From an uncultured Lachnoclostridium sp. (GTDB lineage: Bacteria; Bacillota; Clostridia; Lachnospirales; Lachnospiraceae), in the NCBI GenBank assembly GCA_944381625.1, contig CALWLW010000011.1, positions 1 through 64,000 of the forward strand: DNA of 64,000 bases, written 5' to 3'. Each line of letters starts with the position of its first letter. Within the stretch, counting starts at the first letter, position 1. This document shows, one piece after another, positions 1 through 9,075 of the stretch. The notes under the pieces were generated by a model. That model had not been told where the DNA came from, made no database searches, and worked only from the letters and a program-made list of their open reading frames with translations. The position numbers were made by a program, and so were the translations under genes.

Positions 1-103
1 CGTTCTTGAATAATCTTTCAAAGAATTTTCGAAGATCTTCAAAGCACTGTTCAATTATCAAGGTTCATCTTGTTGTCATCCGCTGTTCAGCGGCGACTTG
101 CTT
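1..103 (-). other. Probable rRNA operon leader (reads leftward out of the window)
   Basis: Read on the minus strand, this stretch has no coding sequence and carries elements usual before Clostridia rRNA genes: a CCGCTG/CAGCGG hairpin (80-93), an AACCTTGATAATTGAACAG-like segment and GCTTTGAA / CTTTGAAA boxA-like words. Together with the strong promoter just upstream this suggests a 16S gene begins beyond the left edge. The rRNA itself is not in the window, so this is inference. Confidence 0.5.
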
Positions 104-132
104 ATAATAGCAAAACTCATTTTAAAAGTCAA
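104..132 (-). promoter_or_regulatory. Strong sigma-70 promoter with UP-like A tracts, probably rrn
   Basis: On the minus strand TTGACT (127-132) and TATTAT (104-109) are separated by exactly 17 bases. Upstream, at about 132-170, are long A tracts resembling an UP element. This arrangement is typical of stable-RNA promoters. It points away from the thioesterase gene. Confidence 0.65.
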
Positions 133-204
133 CACTTTTTTTCATTTTTTTTACATTTTTTTCTTTCCTGTTTTACACATACGACACATATCCCGAAAAA
201 AGCC

Positions 205-678
205 CTAAAAACCTTCCTTTTTGCGCTGCTTCCGCAGCTGGTAGCGGCGCTCTCCCCCCGTCCATTCCATCTCCTGTTCCGCCGTTTCCCGGATCAGCCC
301 CGGCACCTCCAGCGCATTTCCCTCAGGGTCAATGGCTACTTCCACCAGGTAGGCAGTATTGATCAGCCGCCGCTGCCCCTGCAGAGATTCGGCGTAAGTA
401 TCTACCCGCACCTCCATGGATGTGCGCCCCGTATAGGTGACCCGTCCGATCAGCACCACCGTATCGTTCAGATAAGCCGCCGTTTTAAAATTCAGCTGAT
501 CCACGCAGGCCGTGGTGATCTCACACTCCGAATGCCTTTTGGCCACGATGCCGGCCAGTTCATCGATCCATTCCATCAGCTGTCCTCCGAACAGCCTGCC
601 GTAACCGTTGATATGACGGTTCATGATCAAATACGTCTGTTCCGTTCTGGAATCTGAAACTCTTTTTTCTCTTTTCAT
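205..678 (-). CDS. Acyl-CoA thioesterase, hotdog fold (YciA/YkhA type)
   Basis: A 157-residue single-domain protein of the hotdog acyl-CoA hydrolase family, which hydrolyses acyl-CoA to free acid and CoA in the cytosol. Visible family features are the N-terminal NRHINGYGRLFGGQLMEWID helix segment and the central strand block around TACVDQLNF and NDTVVLIGRVTYTGRTSMEV. The length is normal for the family. The start follows an AGGAGG-type site. A possible small upstream reading frame overlaps this ATG by an ATGA, so it may be co-expressed with the sensor kinase gene upstream. The preferred acyl chain cannot be read from the sequence. Confidence 0.85.
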   Translation of the reverse strand: MKREKRVSDSRTEQTYLIMNRHINGYGRLFGGQLMEWIDELAGIVAKRHSECEITTACVDQLNFKTAAYLNDTVVLIGRVTYTGRTSMEVRVDTYAESLQGQRRLINTAYLVEVAIDPEGNALEVPGLIRETAEQEMEWTGGERRYQLRKQRKKEGF

Positions 679-884
679 GTCCCCTCCTTATTCTGCTGTC
701 TGTCTTTCCTTTCCTGGTCTTTCCATATTTTCACGATCCTGTCCCTGTTTTTCATGTCAAGGATCTCCCCGCCCCTGTCCAGTATACCTCCACATATTTT
801 TGAACCAGCCGTTTCTCCCTCCGCATTGTCAGTAAAAACAAGATCGCCACGCCTGTAAAAATCTGTCCCACACAAGACCGGCAT
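675..884 (-). CDS. Possible small hypothetical protein (69 aa)
   Basis: A reading frame fills most of the 215-base gap between the sensor kinase stop and the thioesterase start. Its TGA overlaps the thioesterase ATG (ATGA), as in translational coupling, and a GGAGG lies about 12 bases before the ATG at 884. The product is charged with no recognisable domain or membrane segment. It could equally be a non-coding spacer. The coupling geometry is the only support. Confidence 0.25.
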   Translation of the reverse strand: MPVLCGTDFYRRGDLVFTDNAEGETAGSKICGGILDRGGEILDMKNRDRIVKIWKDQERKDRQQNKEGT

Positions 885-892
885 GCCGGAGC

Positions 893-2374
893 TTACGCCT
901 CCGCGTCCACGGTAAACCAGAATTCCACTCCGTTCTCGTAGTTCACCACCCCGCACTGCTGGTGCATGGATTCCATGATGGCTTTCACAATGGACAGGCC
1001 TACGCCGCTTCCGCCGTACTCTCTGGTTCGGGCCTTGTCCACCTTGTAAAATTTATCCCAGATCCGGTCCAGATCCTGCTCCGGGATCGGCTTTCCTGTA
1101 TTAAATACGCCCACGCGCACCTGTCTGTCTCTCTTTTCAAACGTAACCTTCACCACGTTTTCTCCCTCCACATGGTTCAGGGCGTTGCTCACATAATTCG
1201 TAACCACTTCTTCCAGTTTAAATTCATTTGCCCACACATACACGGGCTCGTCCACGTCGAATACCAGGCGGACGCTCTTCTGTTCAAACAGGATTTTCGC
1301 GGACTGCAGCATATTGCGCACCATATCCGTCAGGTTGAACCGCTCCATCTCCACCACTTCATTGCCAAATTCCAGTTCGTTCAGTGTCAGCAGGTTTTTC
1401 ACCATGGTGTTCATCTTGCCCGCCTCGTCCATGATGACCTCACAGTAGAAATCCCGGCTCTCCGGATCGTCGTTGATACACTCCCGGAGTCCCTCTGCAT
1501 ATCCCTGGATCAGCGCGATGGGCGTCTTCAGTTCATGGGACACATTGGATAAAAATTCTTTGCGCATTTCGTCGATCTTTTCTCTCTGCTCGATGTCCCG
1601 CTGCAGCTCATTGTTGGCAGTCTTCAGCTCTGAGATGGTCTTTTCCAGCTTCCTCGACAACTGATTCATATGCTGTCCCAGAAAATCGATCTCCGCGTCT
1701 TTGCCTCCGGTGAATTTCACATTAAAATCCAGATTACTCATCCGCTCCGAGAGTCTTGCCAGCTCCAAGATGGGATTGGAAATCTTACCGGACAGGATCC
1801 AGATGGCGGCCGCCCCCACGGTCAGGGCGATCAACCCTATCTGAGCGAAGAAACGGTTGGCCAGCTGTACGCTCTCCCGGATGGGTTCCAGGGCCGTCCG
1901 GGCCACAAAGATTTCTCCCTTTTGGAGAAAACCGATAATTTCCAGATACTCAATATCCATCAAATAGTCAGCATTCACATGAATGCTGTATTCCTGCGTT
2001 TCCTGCATGACGATGTCCGAAGCGCTGTCCCGTTCAAAAAGATACCGGTACAGCCTTCTCTGCAGCACGGCGGAGTCCCGCACCGTGCTCATAATCCCTT
2101 TTCCGTCGCTTCCCATCACATACAGGCTGATATTGTTGGTCTCGCACAGGCTGCTCAGTTCCTGTACGAAATCATCCGACTCCAGTTCTTCGTCGCCGGA
2201 GGCATCGTCCAAAAGTGAGAAAGCCTCCGTCAGAACCATCTCTTTATTATTCATATAATAACGCTGAAGGAAAAAATAACTGGTCAGCCAGCAAACCGCC
2301 AGCGCCGTCAGCAAAACCACCGTAAATATAATCATCATCCGAACCCGGATCGAGTATTTTCTTTTTTTCTTCAT
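893..2374 (-). CDS. Membrane sensor histidine kinase
   Basis: A 493-residue kinase with an N-terminal membrane segment (about 11-31), an extracellular sensor domain, a second segment (about 176-198), HAMP linker, HisKA domain with SHELKTP (His280 the likely phosphorylation site) and a HATPase domain ending with the G box GGSGVGLSIV. No response regulator is adjacent. The best partner candidate is the same-strand OmpR-type regulator at 11302-11976, on the other side of the formate dehydrogenase locus. The gene follows the FdhA-type gene after a 13-bp hairpin without a clear U tract, so read-through is possible. The ligand is unknown. Confidence 0.9.
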   Translation of the reverse strand: MKKKRKYSIRVRMMIIFTVVLLTALAVCWLTSYFFLQRYYMNNKEMVLTEAFSLLDDASGDEELESDDFVQELSSLCETNNISLYVMGSDGKGIMSTVRDSAVLQRRLYRYLFERDSASDIVMQETQEYSIHVNADYLMDIEYLEIIGFLQKGEIFVARTALEPIRESVQLANRFFAQIGLIALTVGAAAIWILSGKISNPILELARLSERMSNLDFNVKFTGGKDAEIDFLGQHMNQLSRKLEKTISELKTANNELQRDIEQREKIDEMRKEFLSNVSHELKTPIALIQGYAEGLRECINDDPESRDFYCEVIMDEAGKMNTMVKNLLTLNELEFGNEVVEMERFNLTDMVRNMLQSAKILFEQKSVRLVFDVDEPVYVWANEFKLEEVVTNYVSNALNHVEGENVVKVTFEKRDRQVRVGVFNTGKPIPEQDLDRIWDKFYKVDKARTREYGGSGVGLSIVKAIMESMHQQCGVVNYENGVEFWFTVDAEA

Positions 2375-2432
2375 CCTTGTTCTCCTGTCCTGTATGTTCC
2401 CCGGCCCACGCCTGAAAATGCGCGTTCATATA

Positions 2433-2467
2433 TAGAAGGCGGAGCGCATAAGCGGCTCCGCCTTCTA
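2433..2467 (-). promoter_or_regulatory. 13-bp perfect hairpin between fdhA and the kinase gene
   Basis: Arms TAGAAGGCGGAGC and its exact complement (2433-2445, 2455-2467) enclose a 9-base loop. No run of T follows on either strand, so it is more likely an mRNA processing or stability element, or a leaky attenuator, than a full intrinsic terminator. Confidence 0.55.
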
Positions 2468-2490
2468 TTATAACTCTATTCGTCCTGTTT

Positions 2491-5199
2491 TTAAAGCTTC
2501 TCGATTTTGATCGCGCACACTTTATACTCCGGTATCCGGGCGTACTTGTCAAGCGCCGCGTTGGTCAGCCAGTTGGCGTTGCCGTCCGGGAAGTGGAACG
2601 GCATCCAGCTCTCGCCCGGCGACGTCTTCGTACCCACGCGCGCCGTGGATTCGATCACGCCTCTTCTGGACGATACTTTCACCCGGTCGCCATCGGCGAT
2701 ACCCAGCTTCTTCGCATCCTCCACATTCATCTCGATGAAGGATTTACCCTCGATCTCCATCAACTCCGGTGTCCTTCCGGTCATAGCTCTGGTGGTGTAG
2801 TGATACAGGATACGCCCCGTCATCAGGATGATGGGATAGTCGTCGTCTGGAAGCTCCGCAGAGGGAACATACTCAGCCGGATAGAACCAGCCCAGGCCGC
2901 GGGTAAATTTGCCCACATGCAGGATCGGCGTGCCTGGATGATCCTTGGAGATACACGGCCACTGCAGGCCTCTGCCTCCCACTTCTTCGCTGTCCAGCCG
3001 CGCATGGCTGATGCCGGCGAAGCTGGGCGTCACAGACGCGATCTCGTCCATGATCTGCGCTGAAGTCAGATGCGGCTGCGGATAACCCATGCGGTTCATC
3101 AGGTCGATGATAATATCCGTATCCAGCCTCATATCGCCTTCCACGGTTACTGCCTTGCGCACTCTCTGGACGCGCCGCTCCGTATTGGTAAAGGTTCCTT
3201 CCTTTTCTGCATAACTCATACCCGGAAGGATCACATCCGCGTATTTTGCCGTCTCAGTCATAAACAGCTCCTGGATCACAAAGAAGTCCAGGTTCTCCAG
3301 CGCCTTGATCACATGCGCCGTATCCGGGTCGGTGACCACCGGATCCTCGCCGTAGATATAGAGGCCCTTTACTTCCCCTTTGATGGCCTTGGGGAAGATA
3401 TCGGTGGCATGGGTTCCCACCTCATGGCTCAGGGGCACGCCCCAGGCTTTCTCGAATTTCTCCACAACACCCGGCGCGGCGATCTTCTGATAGCCCGGGA
3501 AATCTGTGGGTGTCGCACCCATATCGCAGGCACCCTGTACGTTGTTCTGTCCGCGCAGGGGGTTGACGCCGCATCCAGAACGTCCCAGTTTACCCACCAG
3601 CAGAGCCATATTGGACATGGACATCACGCCCTCCGTACCGGTGGAGTGCTCCGTCACGCCCAGACAATAGATGATCGGGGCCTTTTCTGCTTTGGCGTAC
3701 ATGATTGCCGCGCGGCGCAGATCGTCCGGATCGATATGGCAGATCTCGGCCACACGTTCCGGCGTGTATTCCTTCACGATTTCCCGGATCTTCTCATATC
3801 CTTCCGTACGTTCTTTGATAAACTGCTCATCCTGCAGTCCTTCTTCGATGATTACATGCATAATGCCGTTGGCGAAGGCCACGTTGGTGCCCGGTTTCAG
3901 CTTCAGATGAATATCCGCGCGCTTGGACAGGCCGATATCCCGCGGGTCCGCCACGATCAGTTTACAGCCCCGGTTGACAGCCTGACGGATCTGCATACCG
4001 ATCACCGGATGCGCTTCCTCCGGGTTGGAGCCGATCAGGAAGATCAGATCCGGATTGCGGGTGATATCCTCTATGGGGTTGGTCATGGCCCCGGATCCCA
4101 GCGTCATGGCCAGGCCCGCCACAGATGCGGAGTGGCACACTCGCGCACAGTTGTCCGTGCTGTTGGTTCCGAAGCAGGTGCGGACCATCTTCTGCACCAT
4201 GTAGATGTCCTCGTTGGGAGAACGGGAGCATGCAAAGCCCGCCAGAGATTCCGGACCGTATTGTTTCTTGATCTCCATGAATTTGGAAGCCACAAGATCC
4301 AGTGCCTCGTCCCAGGTAGCCCGCTCAAATTCTCCGGTCTCTTTATTCTTGATCAGCGGATATTTCAGACGGTCCGGAGAGTTCACGAAGTCAAAGCTTC
4401 CGCTCCTGCCCTTGACGCAGAGCAGCCCCTTGTTGGGAGCTCCGTCGTAAGCTTCCGTATCCACAATCTTTCCGTCCTTCACCACCAGGTAAAACTGGCA
4501 GCCGGTTCCGCAGTGGGGACAGGTGGTCAGGACTTTTTTCTCCACCTGCCACGGGCGGTATTTCTTCCGCCGCTTCATGGACAGCGCTCCGGTGGGACAT
4601 GCCTGCACACAGTTGCCGCAGGATTCGCAGATGCCCTGATCCCACCGGTTTTTGTAATGGGCGCCGATCACGGACTCAAAGCCCCTGTTCATAGTGTCGA
4701 TGGCCCCTCGTCCCACGATCTCCTTACAGGTATTCACGCATCTGTGGCAGAGAATACACAGGCTGGGGTCATAAGTAAAGAATTTATTGCTGTCGTCCAC
4801 CGGCATATCCTTCATCTCGCCCGGATAGCTGGTCTTTTCCACTCCATATTCAAAACAGTAATCCTGAAGCTTGCAGTTTCCGTTGGATTCGCAGGAGAAG
4901 CAGTGAATCCGATGATCGGAAAGCAGCAGATCCAGCGTATCTTTCCGATACGTCACAACCTTCTCCGACATCGTCTGCACCTCGTCCCCTTCTGAACAGC
5001 GCAGGGTACAGGCCGTGTCGAATTTGGTTCTTCCTTTGTTGGTCACTTCCACCACGCAGAGTCTGCAGGACCCGTCCGGCAGAACGTCTTCCAGATAACA
5101 CAGAGTGGGTATCTCCACCCCGATCTGTCTTGCGGCCTGCAGGATCGTCGTTCCCTCTTCCACCTGGACAGGAATGCCGTCTATGGTCAAATGAATCAT
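2491..5199 (-). CDS. fdhA: Formate dehydrogenase catalytic subunit, NAD-linked, Cys type
   Basis: A 902-residue molybdopterin oxidoreductase that oxidises formate (or reduces CO2). The order is a NuoG-like [2Fe-2S] domain (Cys near 34-62), extra cysteine Fe-S motifs, two [4Fe-4S] ferredoxin motifs (CILCHRCVNTC, CESCGNCVQACP), the Mo/W-bisPGD domain with its own CPHCGTGC cluster site, and a C-terminal dinucleotide-binding domain. The active-site motif is ARVCHS, with Cys355 (codon 4135-4137) where selenoproteins carry Sec. The gene starts 12 bases after the NuoF-type subunit; together they resemble soluble NAD-dependent or bifurcating formate dehydrogenases. Whether it bifurcates with ferredoxin cannot be told from sequence. 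Confidence 0.9.
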   Translation of the reverse strand: MIHLTIDGIPVQVEEGTTILQAARQIGVEIPTLCYLEDVLPDGSCRLCVVEVTNKGRTKFDTACTLRCSEGDEVQTMSEKVVTYRKDTLDLLLSDHRIHCFSCESNGNCKLQDYCFEYGVEKTSYPGEMKDMPVDDSNKFFTYDPSLCILCHRCVNTCKEIVGRGAIDTMNRGFESVIGAHYKNRWDQGICESCGNCVQACPTGALSMKRRKKYRPWQVEKKVLTTCPHCGTGCQFYLVVKDGKIVDTEAYDGAPNKGLLCVKGRSGSFDFVNSPDRLKYPLIKNKETGEFERATWDEALDLVASKFMEIKKQYGPESLAGFACSRSPNEDIYMVQKMVRTCFGTNSTDNCARVCHSASVAGLAMTLGSGAMTNPIEDITRNPDLIFLIGSNPEEAHPVIGMQIRQAVNRGCKLIVADPRDIGLSKRADIHLKLKPGTNVAFANGIMHVIIEEGLQDEQFIKERTEGYEKIREIVKEYTPERVAEICHIDPDDLRRAAIMYAKAEKAPIIYCLGVTEHSTGTEGVMSMSNMALLVGKLGRSGCGVNPLRGQNNVQGACDMGATPTDFPGYQKIAAPGVVEKFEKAWGVPLSHEVGTHATDIFPKAIKGEVKGLYIYGEDPVVTDPDTAHVIKALENLDFFVIQELFMTETAKYADVILPGMSYAEKEGTFTNTERRVQRVRKAVTVEGDMRLDTDIIIDLMNRMGYPQPHLTSAQIMDEIASVTPSFAGISHARLDSEEVGGRGLQWPCISKDHPGTPILHVGKFTRGLGWFYPAEYVPSAELPDDDYPIILMTGRILYHYTTRAMTGRTPELMEIEGKSFIEMNVEDAKKLGIADGDRVKVSSRRGVIESTARVGTKTSPGESWMPFHFPDGNANWLTNAALDKYARIPEYKVCAIKIEKL

Positions 5200-5211
5200 A
5201 TCTCTCCTCCT

Positions 5212-7089
5212 CTACTTCACATACACAGCACCGAACGCGCAGTTATCCATACATGCGCCGCATTTGATACATTTGGCGGCGTCGATCTCATGGGGCTCCT
5301 TCCGGTTTCCGCTGATCGCGCCCGCCGGACAGTTTCTCGCGCATTTCGTACAGCCCTTACATTTTTCCGGATCGATGGCATATACCCGCATAGCCTTGCA
5401 CACATGGGCCGCGCAGGATTTATCCACGATATGTTCCATATATTCTTCCCGGAAGTTCTGAATGGTGCTGAGTACCGGCAGCGGGGCGCTCTTGCCCAAT
5501 CCGCACAGAGAGCGGTCTTTGACAAAATGAGCCAGATGCTCCAGCTTGTCAAGATCCTCCGGCTCTCCTTTGCCGTCCACAATCTTTTCCAGAATCTCCA
5601 GCATCCGTTTGGTACCGATACGGCACGGGCCGCATTTCCCGCAGGATTCCCGCTGGGTAAAACTCATGAAGAAACGGGCCACTTCCACCATACAGGTGTT
5701 CTCGTCCATGACCACCAGTCCGCCGGAGCCCACGATAGCCCCGTACTTTTTCACGGAATCAAAATCCAGGGGTACATCCAGATGTTTACTGGTCAGACAT
5801 CCGCCCGAAGGGCCTCCGATCTGTACTGCTTTAAACGCGGCTCCCGATTTCAGGCCGCCGCCGATATCGAAGATAATCTCTCTTAAGGTGGTCCCCATGG
5901 GCACTTCTATAAGACCGGTATTCTCGATGCTTCCGGTGAGGGAGAAGGTCTTCGTTCCCGGCGAACCCTCCGTGCCGATGGTACGGAACCAGTCCGCGCC
6001 TTTCAGAATAATCTCCGGCACATTGGCGTACGTCTCCACATTGTTCAGCACCGTAGGCTTCGCCCACAGCCCCTGTTCCACCGTACGCGGCGGCTTCACT
6101 CTGGGCATACCGCGGCTGCCCTCGATGGATGCCGTCAGCGCGCTGCCCTCGCCGCAGACAAACGCTCCCGCCCCTTTGTTAATATGTAAATGGAAACTGA
6201 AATCAGTCCCCAGGATATGGTCGCCCAGCATTCCCTGTTCCTCCAGGATGGCGATTGCATGGCGCAGACGGGCCACAGAGTTGGGATACTCCGCACGTAC
6301 ATAGATATAGCCGTTCTGGGCACGCACCGCGTAAGCGGCCAGGATCATACCCTCGATCATCCGGTAGGGATCGCCCTCCATGACGGAGCCGTCCATGAAC
6401 GCGCCAGGATCTCCTTCGTCACCGTTGCAGACCACATAGCGGGTGGTCTCCTTCTGCCGCGCCACCTGGACCCATTTCTTTCCGGCCGGGAATCCGCCGC
6501 CGCCTCTTCCGCGCAGTCCGGATTTATCCACCTCTGCGATGACCTGATCCGGGTCCATCTCGAACATGGCCTTCTCCAGTGCCTGGAACCCGCCGCTGGC
6601 AAGGTACTCTTCCAGGGATTCCGCGTCGTATTTTCCACAGTTTTTCAGGACGATCCTGGTCTGCTTGGCGATGAACGGAATATCCTCCGGCCTCTTGCAG
6701 TGCAGTCCGCCCTTCTGATACAGAAGGCGCTCCACAATCTCGCTGCCCAGGACGCTTTTCTCAAAAATCTCCTGGCAGTCGTCGATCTGTACCTTTGTAT
6801 ACTGAACCGTCTCCGCACCTTTCTGAATCCGCACCAGCGGCCCCAGCTCGCAGATGCCCTGGCACCCGGTCTTTTTCACGCCCAGATGGGCTTTTTCATC
6901 GTGAGGCGCGAATTCCAGTGTCACGCCCGGCACGTCCCCGGCGATCTCCAGGAATTTTTCATAGATCTTTTCCGAACCGGTGGCGATACAGCCGGTCCCT
7001 GAACAGACCAGAATCCTGCAGTCGTAGGAATCCAGCGTCTTTTTTGCTTCTTCTCTGGCCTGTACCAGCGTAGTTCTGTCCTGAATCAT
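5212..7089 (-). CDS. NuoF/HydB-type NADH-binding subunit of the formate dehydrogenase
   Basis: A 625-residue diaphorase subunit. An N-terminal thioredoxin-like [2Fe-2S] domain (CSGTGC, then CQGICELGP) precedes the NuoF core with the FMN/NADH motif GRGGGGFPAGKKW and the [4Fe-4S] site ESCGKCGPCR. Two C-terminal [4Fe-4S] motifs (CKGCTKCARNCP, CIKCGACMDNC) follow. It passes electrons between NAD(H) and the FdhA-type subunit. Its ATG overlaps the stop of the NuoE-type gene by four bases, so the subunits are translationally coupled. The extra C-terminal ferredoxin domain is shared with HydB and HylB of electron-bifurcating enzymes. Confidence 0.9.
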   Translation of the reverse strand: MIQDRTTLVQAREEAKKTLDSYDCRILVCSGTGCIATGSEKIYEKFLEIAGDVPGVTLEFAPHDEKAHLGVKKTGCQGICELGPLVRIQKGAETVQYTKVQIDDCQEIFEKSVLGSEIVERLLYQKGGLHCKRPEDIPFIAKQTRIVLKNCGKYDAESLEEYLASGGFQALEKAMFEMDPDQVIAEVDKSGLRGRGGGGFPAGKKWVQVARQKETTRYVVCNGDEGDPGAFMDGSVMEGDPYRMIEGMILAAYAVRAQNGYIYVRAEYPNSVARLRHAIAILEEQGMLGDHILGTDFSFHLHINKGAGAFVCGEGSALTASIEGSRGMPRVKPPRTVEQGLWAKPTVLNNVETYANVPEIILKGADWFRTIGTEGSPGTKTFSLTGSIENTGLIEVPMGTTLREIIFDIGGGLKSGAAFKAVQIGGPSGGCLTSKHLDVPLDFDSVKKYGAIVGSGGLVVMDENTCMVEVARFFMSFTQRESCGKCGPCRIGTKRMLEILEKIVDGKGEPEDLDKLEHLAHFVKDRSLCGLGKSAPLPVLSTIQNFREEYMEHIVDKSCAAHVCKAMRVYAIDPEKCKGCTKCARNCPAGAISGNRKEPHEIDAAKCIKCGACMDNCAFGAVYVK

Positions 7090-7568
7090 GCTCCGGCACC
7101 TCCTCTCAGCTGGTCGATCAGCTCTCTGGCTTTCTCCGGCGTCATCCGCGGATGGACTTCCTCGTTCACCATCAGGGTCGGGGCCAGCCCGCAGGCTCCC
7201 AGGCAGGAGACCGTCTCCACGGTGAACATCATATCGTCCGTGGTCTTCTTCTCCTTGCTCAGCCCCAGCTTCTCATACAGAGCCTCCAGCACCGGCATGG
7301 ATTTCCGCACGTGACAGGCGGTCCCGTCACATACCTTGATCACATATTTCCCCTTCGGGTCAAAAGAGAAATTCTCGTAAAACGTGGCTACGCTGCAGGC
7401 TTTTGCCTCGGTGACCCCGATCTTCCCTGCCACATACGTGAGCAGTTCCCCTGGAAGATAACGATATTCCCCTTGTATTGCCTGCATGATCGGGATCAGC
7501 GCCGACGGCTCTCCGCCGTACTGGTCAATAATCTCGTCTGCTTTGGCATAATAGGATTGATCCAGCAT
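7086..7568 (-). CDS. NuoE-type [2Fe-2S] thioredoxin-like subunit
   Basis: A 160-residue NuoE/HydC/HylC-like protein with the expected four-cysteine [2Fe-2S] pattern (CDGTACH near the middle, CLGACGLAP later). It is the small electron-transfer subunit of the NADH module. The start at 7568 is preferred over an upstream in-frame ATG because a GGAGGTAG site precedes it and the upstream extension overlaps the promoter. It is first in a NuoE-NuoF-FdhA operon. Confidence 0.9.
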   Translation of the reverse strand: MLDQSYYAKADEIIDQYGGEPSALIPIMQAIQGEYRYLPGELLTYVAGKIGVTEAKACSVATFYENFSFDPKGKYVIKVCDGTACHVRKSMPVLEALYEKLGLSKEKKTTDDMMFTVETVSCLGACGLAPTLMVNEEVHPRMTPEKARELIDQLRGGAGA

Positions 7569-7617
7569 ACCTTCTACCTCCTTCTTCTGATTTGTATGTT
7601 TTATCCCATATATGGAT

Positions 7618-7646
7618 ATTATAAATGTTTTTTTTGTATAAAACAA
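7618..7646 (-). promoter_or_regulatory. Promoter of the formate dehydrogenase operon
   Basis: TTGTTT (7641-7646) and TATAAT (7618-7623) on the minus strand are spaced by 17 bases. The site lies 50 bases before the NuoE-type start and separates the structural genes from mobA. Confidence 0.75.
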
Positions 7647-7672
7647 TCAATATTCATTTCCTTAATTATTCT

Positions 7673-8254
7673 TTATTTGGATAATAAATGCCTCTCCAAA
7701 ATATGAGCATAATCTTCCGGCCGATTGATATTAAAGAACCACTCCTCCCCGCCGCCGCTTTCATAGACGCCGTATCCCATCCTGCGGATAAACGCGAACA
7801 CAGAGCCCTTCCGCCGTTCCACCTCCTCCGCCATGGCGTCCGCCAGTCTCCTGCCATATACGCCGATCAGCGGTTCCTCTTTTCCACCATGGGACAGTAT
7901 GGTGATTTCTTTTCCGTTTTCCTCCGCCTCCCGGAGAAGCTTTTCCAGTTCGCCTGCCGGAACCAGCGGCGTATCCACCCCCAGCACCAGAGCTTTTTCA
8001 TGGGCAATCCTCCGAAGACAGCTTTCCAGCCCGCCCAAAGGCCCCTTCCCCTCCAGCCGGTCCCTGACTACTGGCGCCGGACACCGCTGCCCCCGGTACC
8101 CGGAGACCAGGATGTCCTGTATCCCCAGCATCCGCCCTTTCCGGATCTGAGCCTCCAGGAAGGTATCCTCCCCCAGCATCAGCTCTGATTTATCTCTTCC
8201 CATCCGGCTGCTTCTGCCTCCCGCCAGTATGATCATCGAATATTTCATTCCCAA
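7673..8254 (-). CDS. mobA: Molybdenum cofactor guanylyltransferase
   Basis: A 193-residue nucleotidyltransferase that adds GMP to molybdopterin, making the (bis)guanine-dinucleotide cofactor needed by the neighbouring formate dehydrogenase. The N-terminal GTP-binding loop ILAGGRSSRMGRDK and the metal-binding GVDTPLV motif are clear. An alternative ATG two codons downstream (8248) is possible. It diverges from fdhD and lies just upstream of the NuoE-type operon, which has its own promoter. Confidence 0.88.
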   Translation of the reverse strand: MGMKYSMIILAGGRSSRMGRDKSELMLGEDTFLEAQIRKGRMLGIQDILVSGYRGQRCPAPVVRDRLEGKGPLGGLESCLRRIAHEKALVLGVDTPLVPAGELEKLLREAEENGKEITILSHGGKEEPLIGVYGRRLADAMAEEVERRKGSVFAFIRRMGYGVYESGGGEEWFFNINRPEDYAHILERHLLSK

Positions 8255-8277
8255 TATCCTCCTTCATCCCCCCCAAA

Positions 8278-8307
8278 TTGACAACGACGCCGCACGGCGG
8301 CTATAAT
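8278..8307 (+). promoter_or_regulatory. fdhD promoter
   Basis: TTGACA (8278-8283) and TATAAT (8302-8307) with an 18-base spacer holding a small GCCG/CGGC palindrome. It lies 21 bases before the fdhD start and close to the mobA start on the other strand. Confidence 0.75.
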
Positions 8308-8328
8308 AGTGCAAAAGGAGGCCGTATC

Positions 8329-9075
8329 ATGTATATTCAGGAACCGAATAAAACATTTTTCCCCACTGAAATAAAAAAATATACTCATATCGCCCGGGAC
8401 GGAGCCTGCGAAGAGCGCTCTGAACCGGTGCTCCATGAGCATTCCGTCAGTATCCTAATAGAAGGCGGGGCCTCGTTCCGAACCGCCTGTATCCCACAGT
8501 ATCTGCCGGAACTGGCGCTGGGGCGGCTTCTGACCGAAGGCGTCATCGCTTCCCCGGAAGACGTGGAAGAACTGCGCGTCGCCAAAGACGGCCATACGGT
8601 CCGGGTGCGCCTGACACGCCGTTCCCAGGGGGACAGCGCCAATCCTCCGGCTCTAAAGCCCATTCCGTGGACGCCGGAGCAGATCTTCGCCCTGGCCGAC
8701 CGCCTTTCGGAAGGCATGCCCCTGCACCGACAGACCTTCGCCACCCACAGTTGTTTCCTGGCGCAGGATGGCCGGCTGCTCTTCACATGTGAGGACATTG
8801 GCCGCCACAACGCCATCGATAAAGCGGTGGGGTTCGCCCTGCGCCAGAACATCTCCCTGACCGGGTGCATCCTCTATTCCAGCGGACGCGCGCCCAAAGA
8901 TATGGTCTGGAAAGCCATCCGGGCAGGCATTCCCGTCTTCGTCAGCAAGGCGTCCCCCACCTGTGAAGCGGCCGCCCTGGCTGAACAGTATGGGCTGACC
9001 CTTGTGTGCGCGGCGCGCAGCGACCGCATGAAACTGTTTGCCGGGACGCTTCCCCATCAGCCGGATGCTTTTTAA
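8329..9075 (+). CDS. fdhD: FdhD-family formate dehydrogenase accessory protein lacking the CXXC pair
   Basis: A 248-residue member of the FdhD family, which in E. coli transfers sulfur from IscS to the molybdenum cofactor before it enters formate dehydrogenase. The family signature CEDIGRHNAIDKAVG and ILYSSGRAP are present, as is the C-terminal CEAAALAEQYGLTLV block. The CGVCG loop that carries the catalytic CXXC in E. coli is absent: the sequence runs directly from the LTRRSQGDS region to PIPWTPEQIF. The start at 8329 follows AAAGGAGG. It is the only gene of the locus on the plus strand. Confidence 0.88.
   Translation: MYIQEPNKTFFPTEIKKYTHIARDGACEERSEPVLHEHSVSILIEGGASFRTACIPQYLPELALGRLLTEGVIASPEDVEELRVAKDGHTVRVRLTRRSQGDSANPPALKPIPWTPEQIFALADRLSEGMPLHRQTFATHSCFLAQDGRLLFTCEDIGRHNAIDKAVGFALRQNISLTGCILYSSGRAPKDMVWKAIRAGIPVFVSKASPTCEAAALAEQYGLTLVCAARSDRMKLFAGTLPHQPDAF

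Noticed and set aside
4130..4140. Selenocysteine codon in the formate dehydrogenase
   Set aside because: The active-site codon is TGC (Cys) and the frame is continuous, so no recoding is needed.
3070..4995. Long plus-strand open frame of 641 codons
   Set aside because: Antisense shadow of the formate dehydrogenase gene; low-complexity His/Arg/Leu-rich product and no ribosome-binding site.
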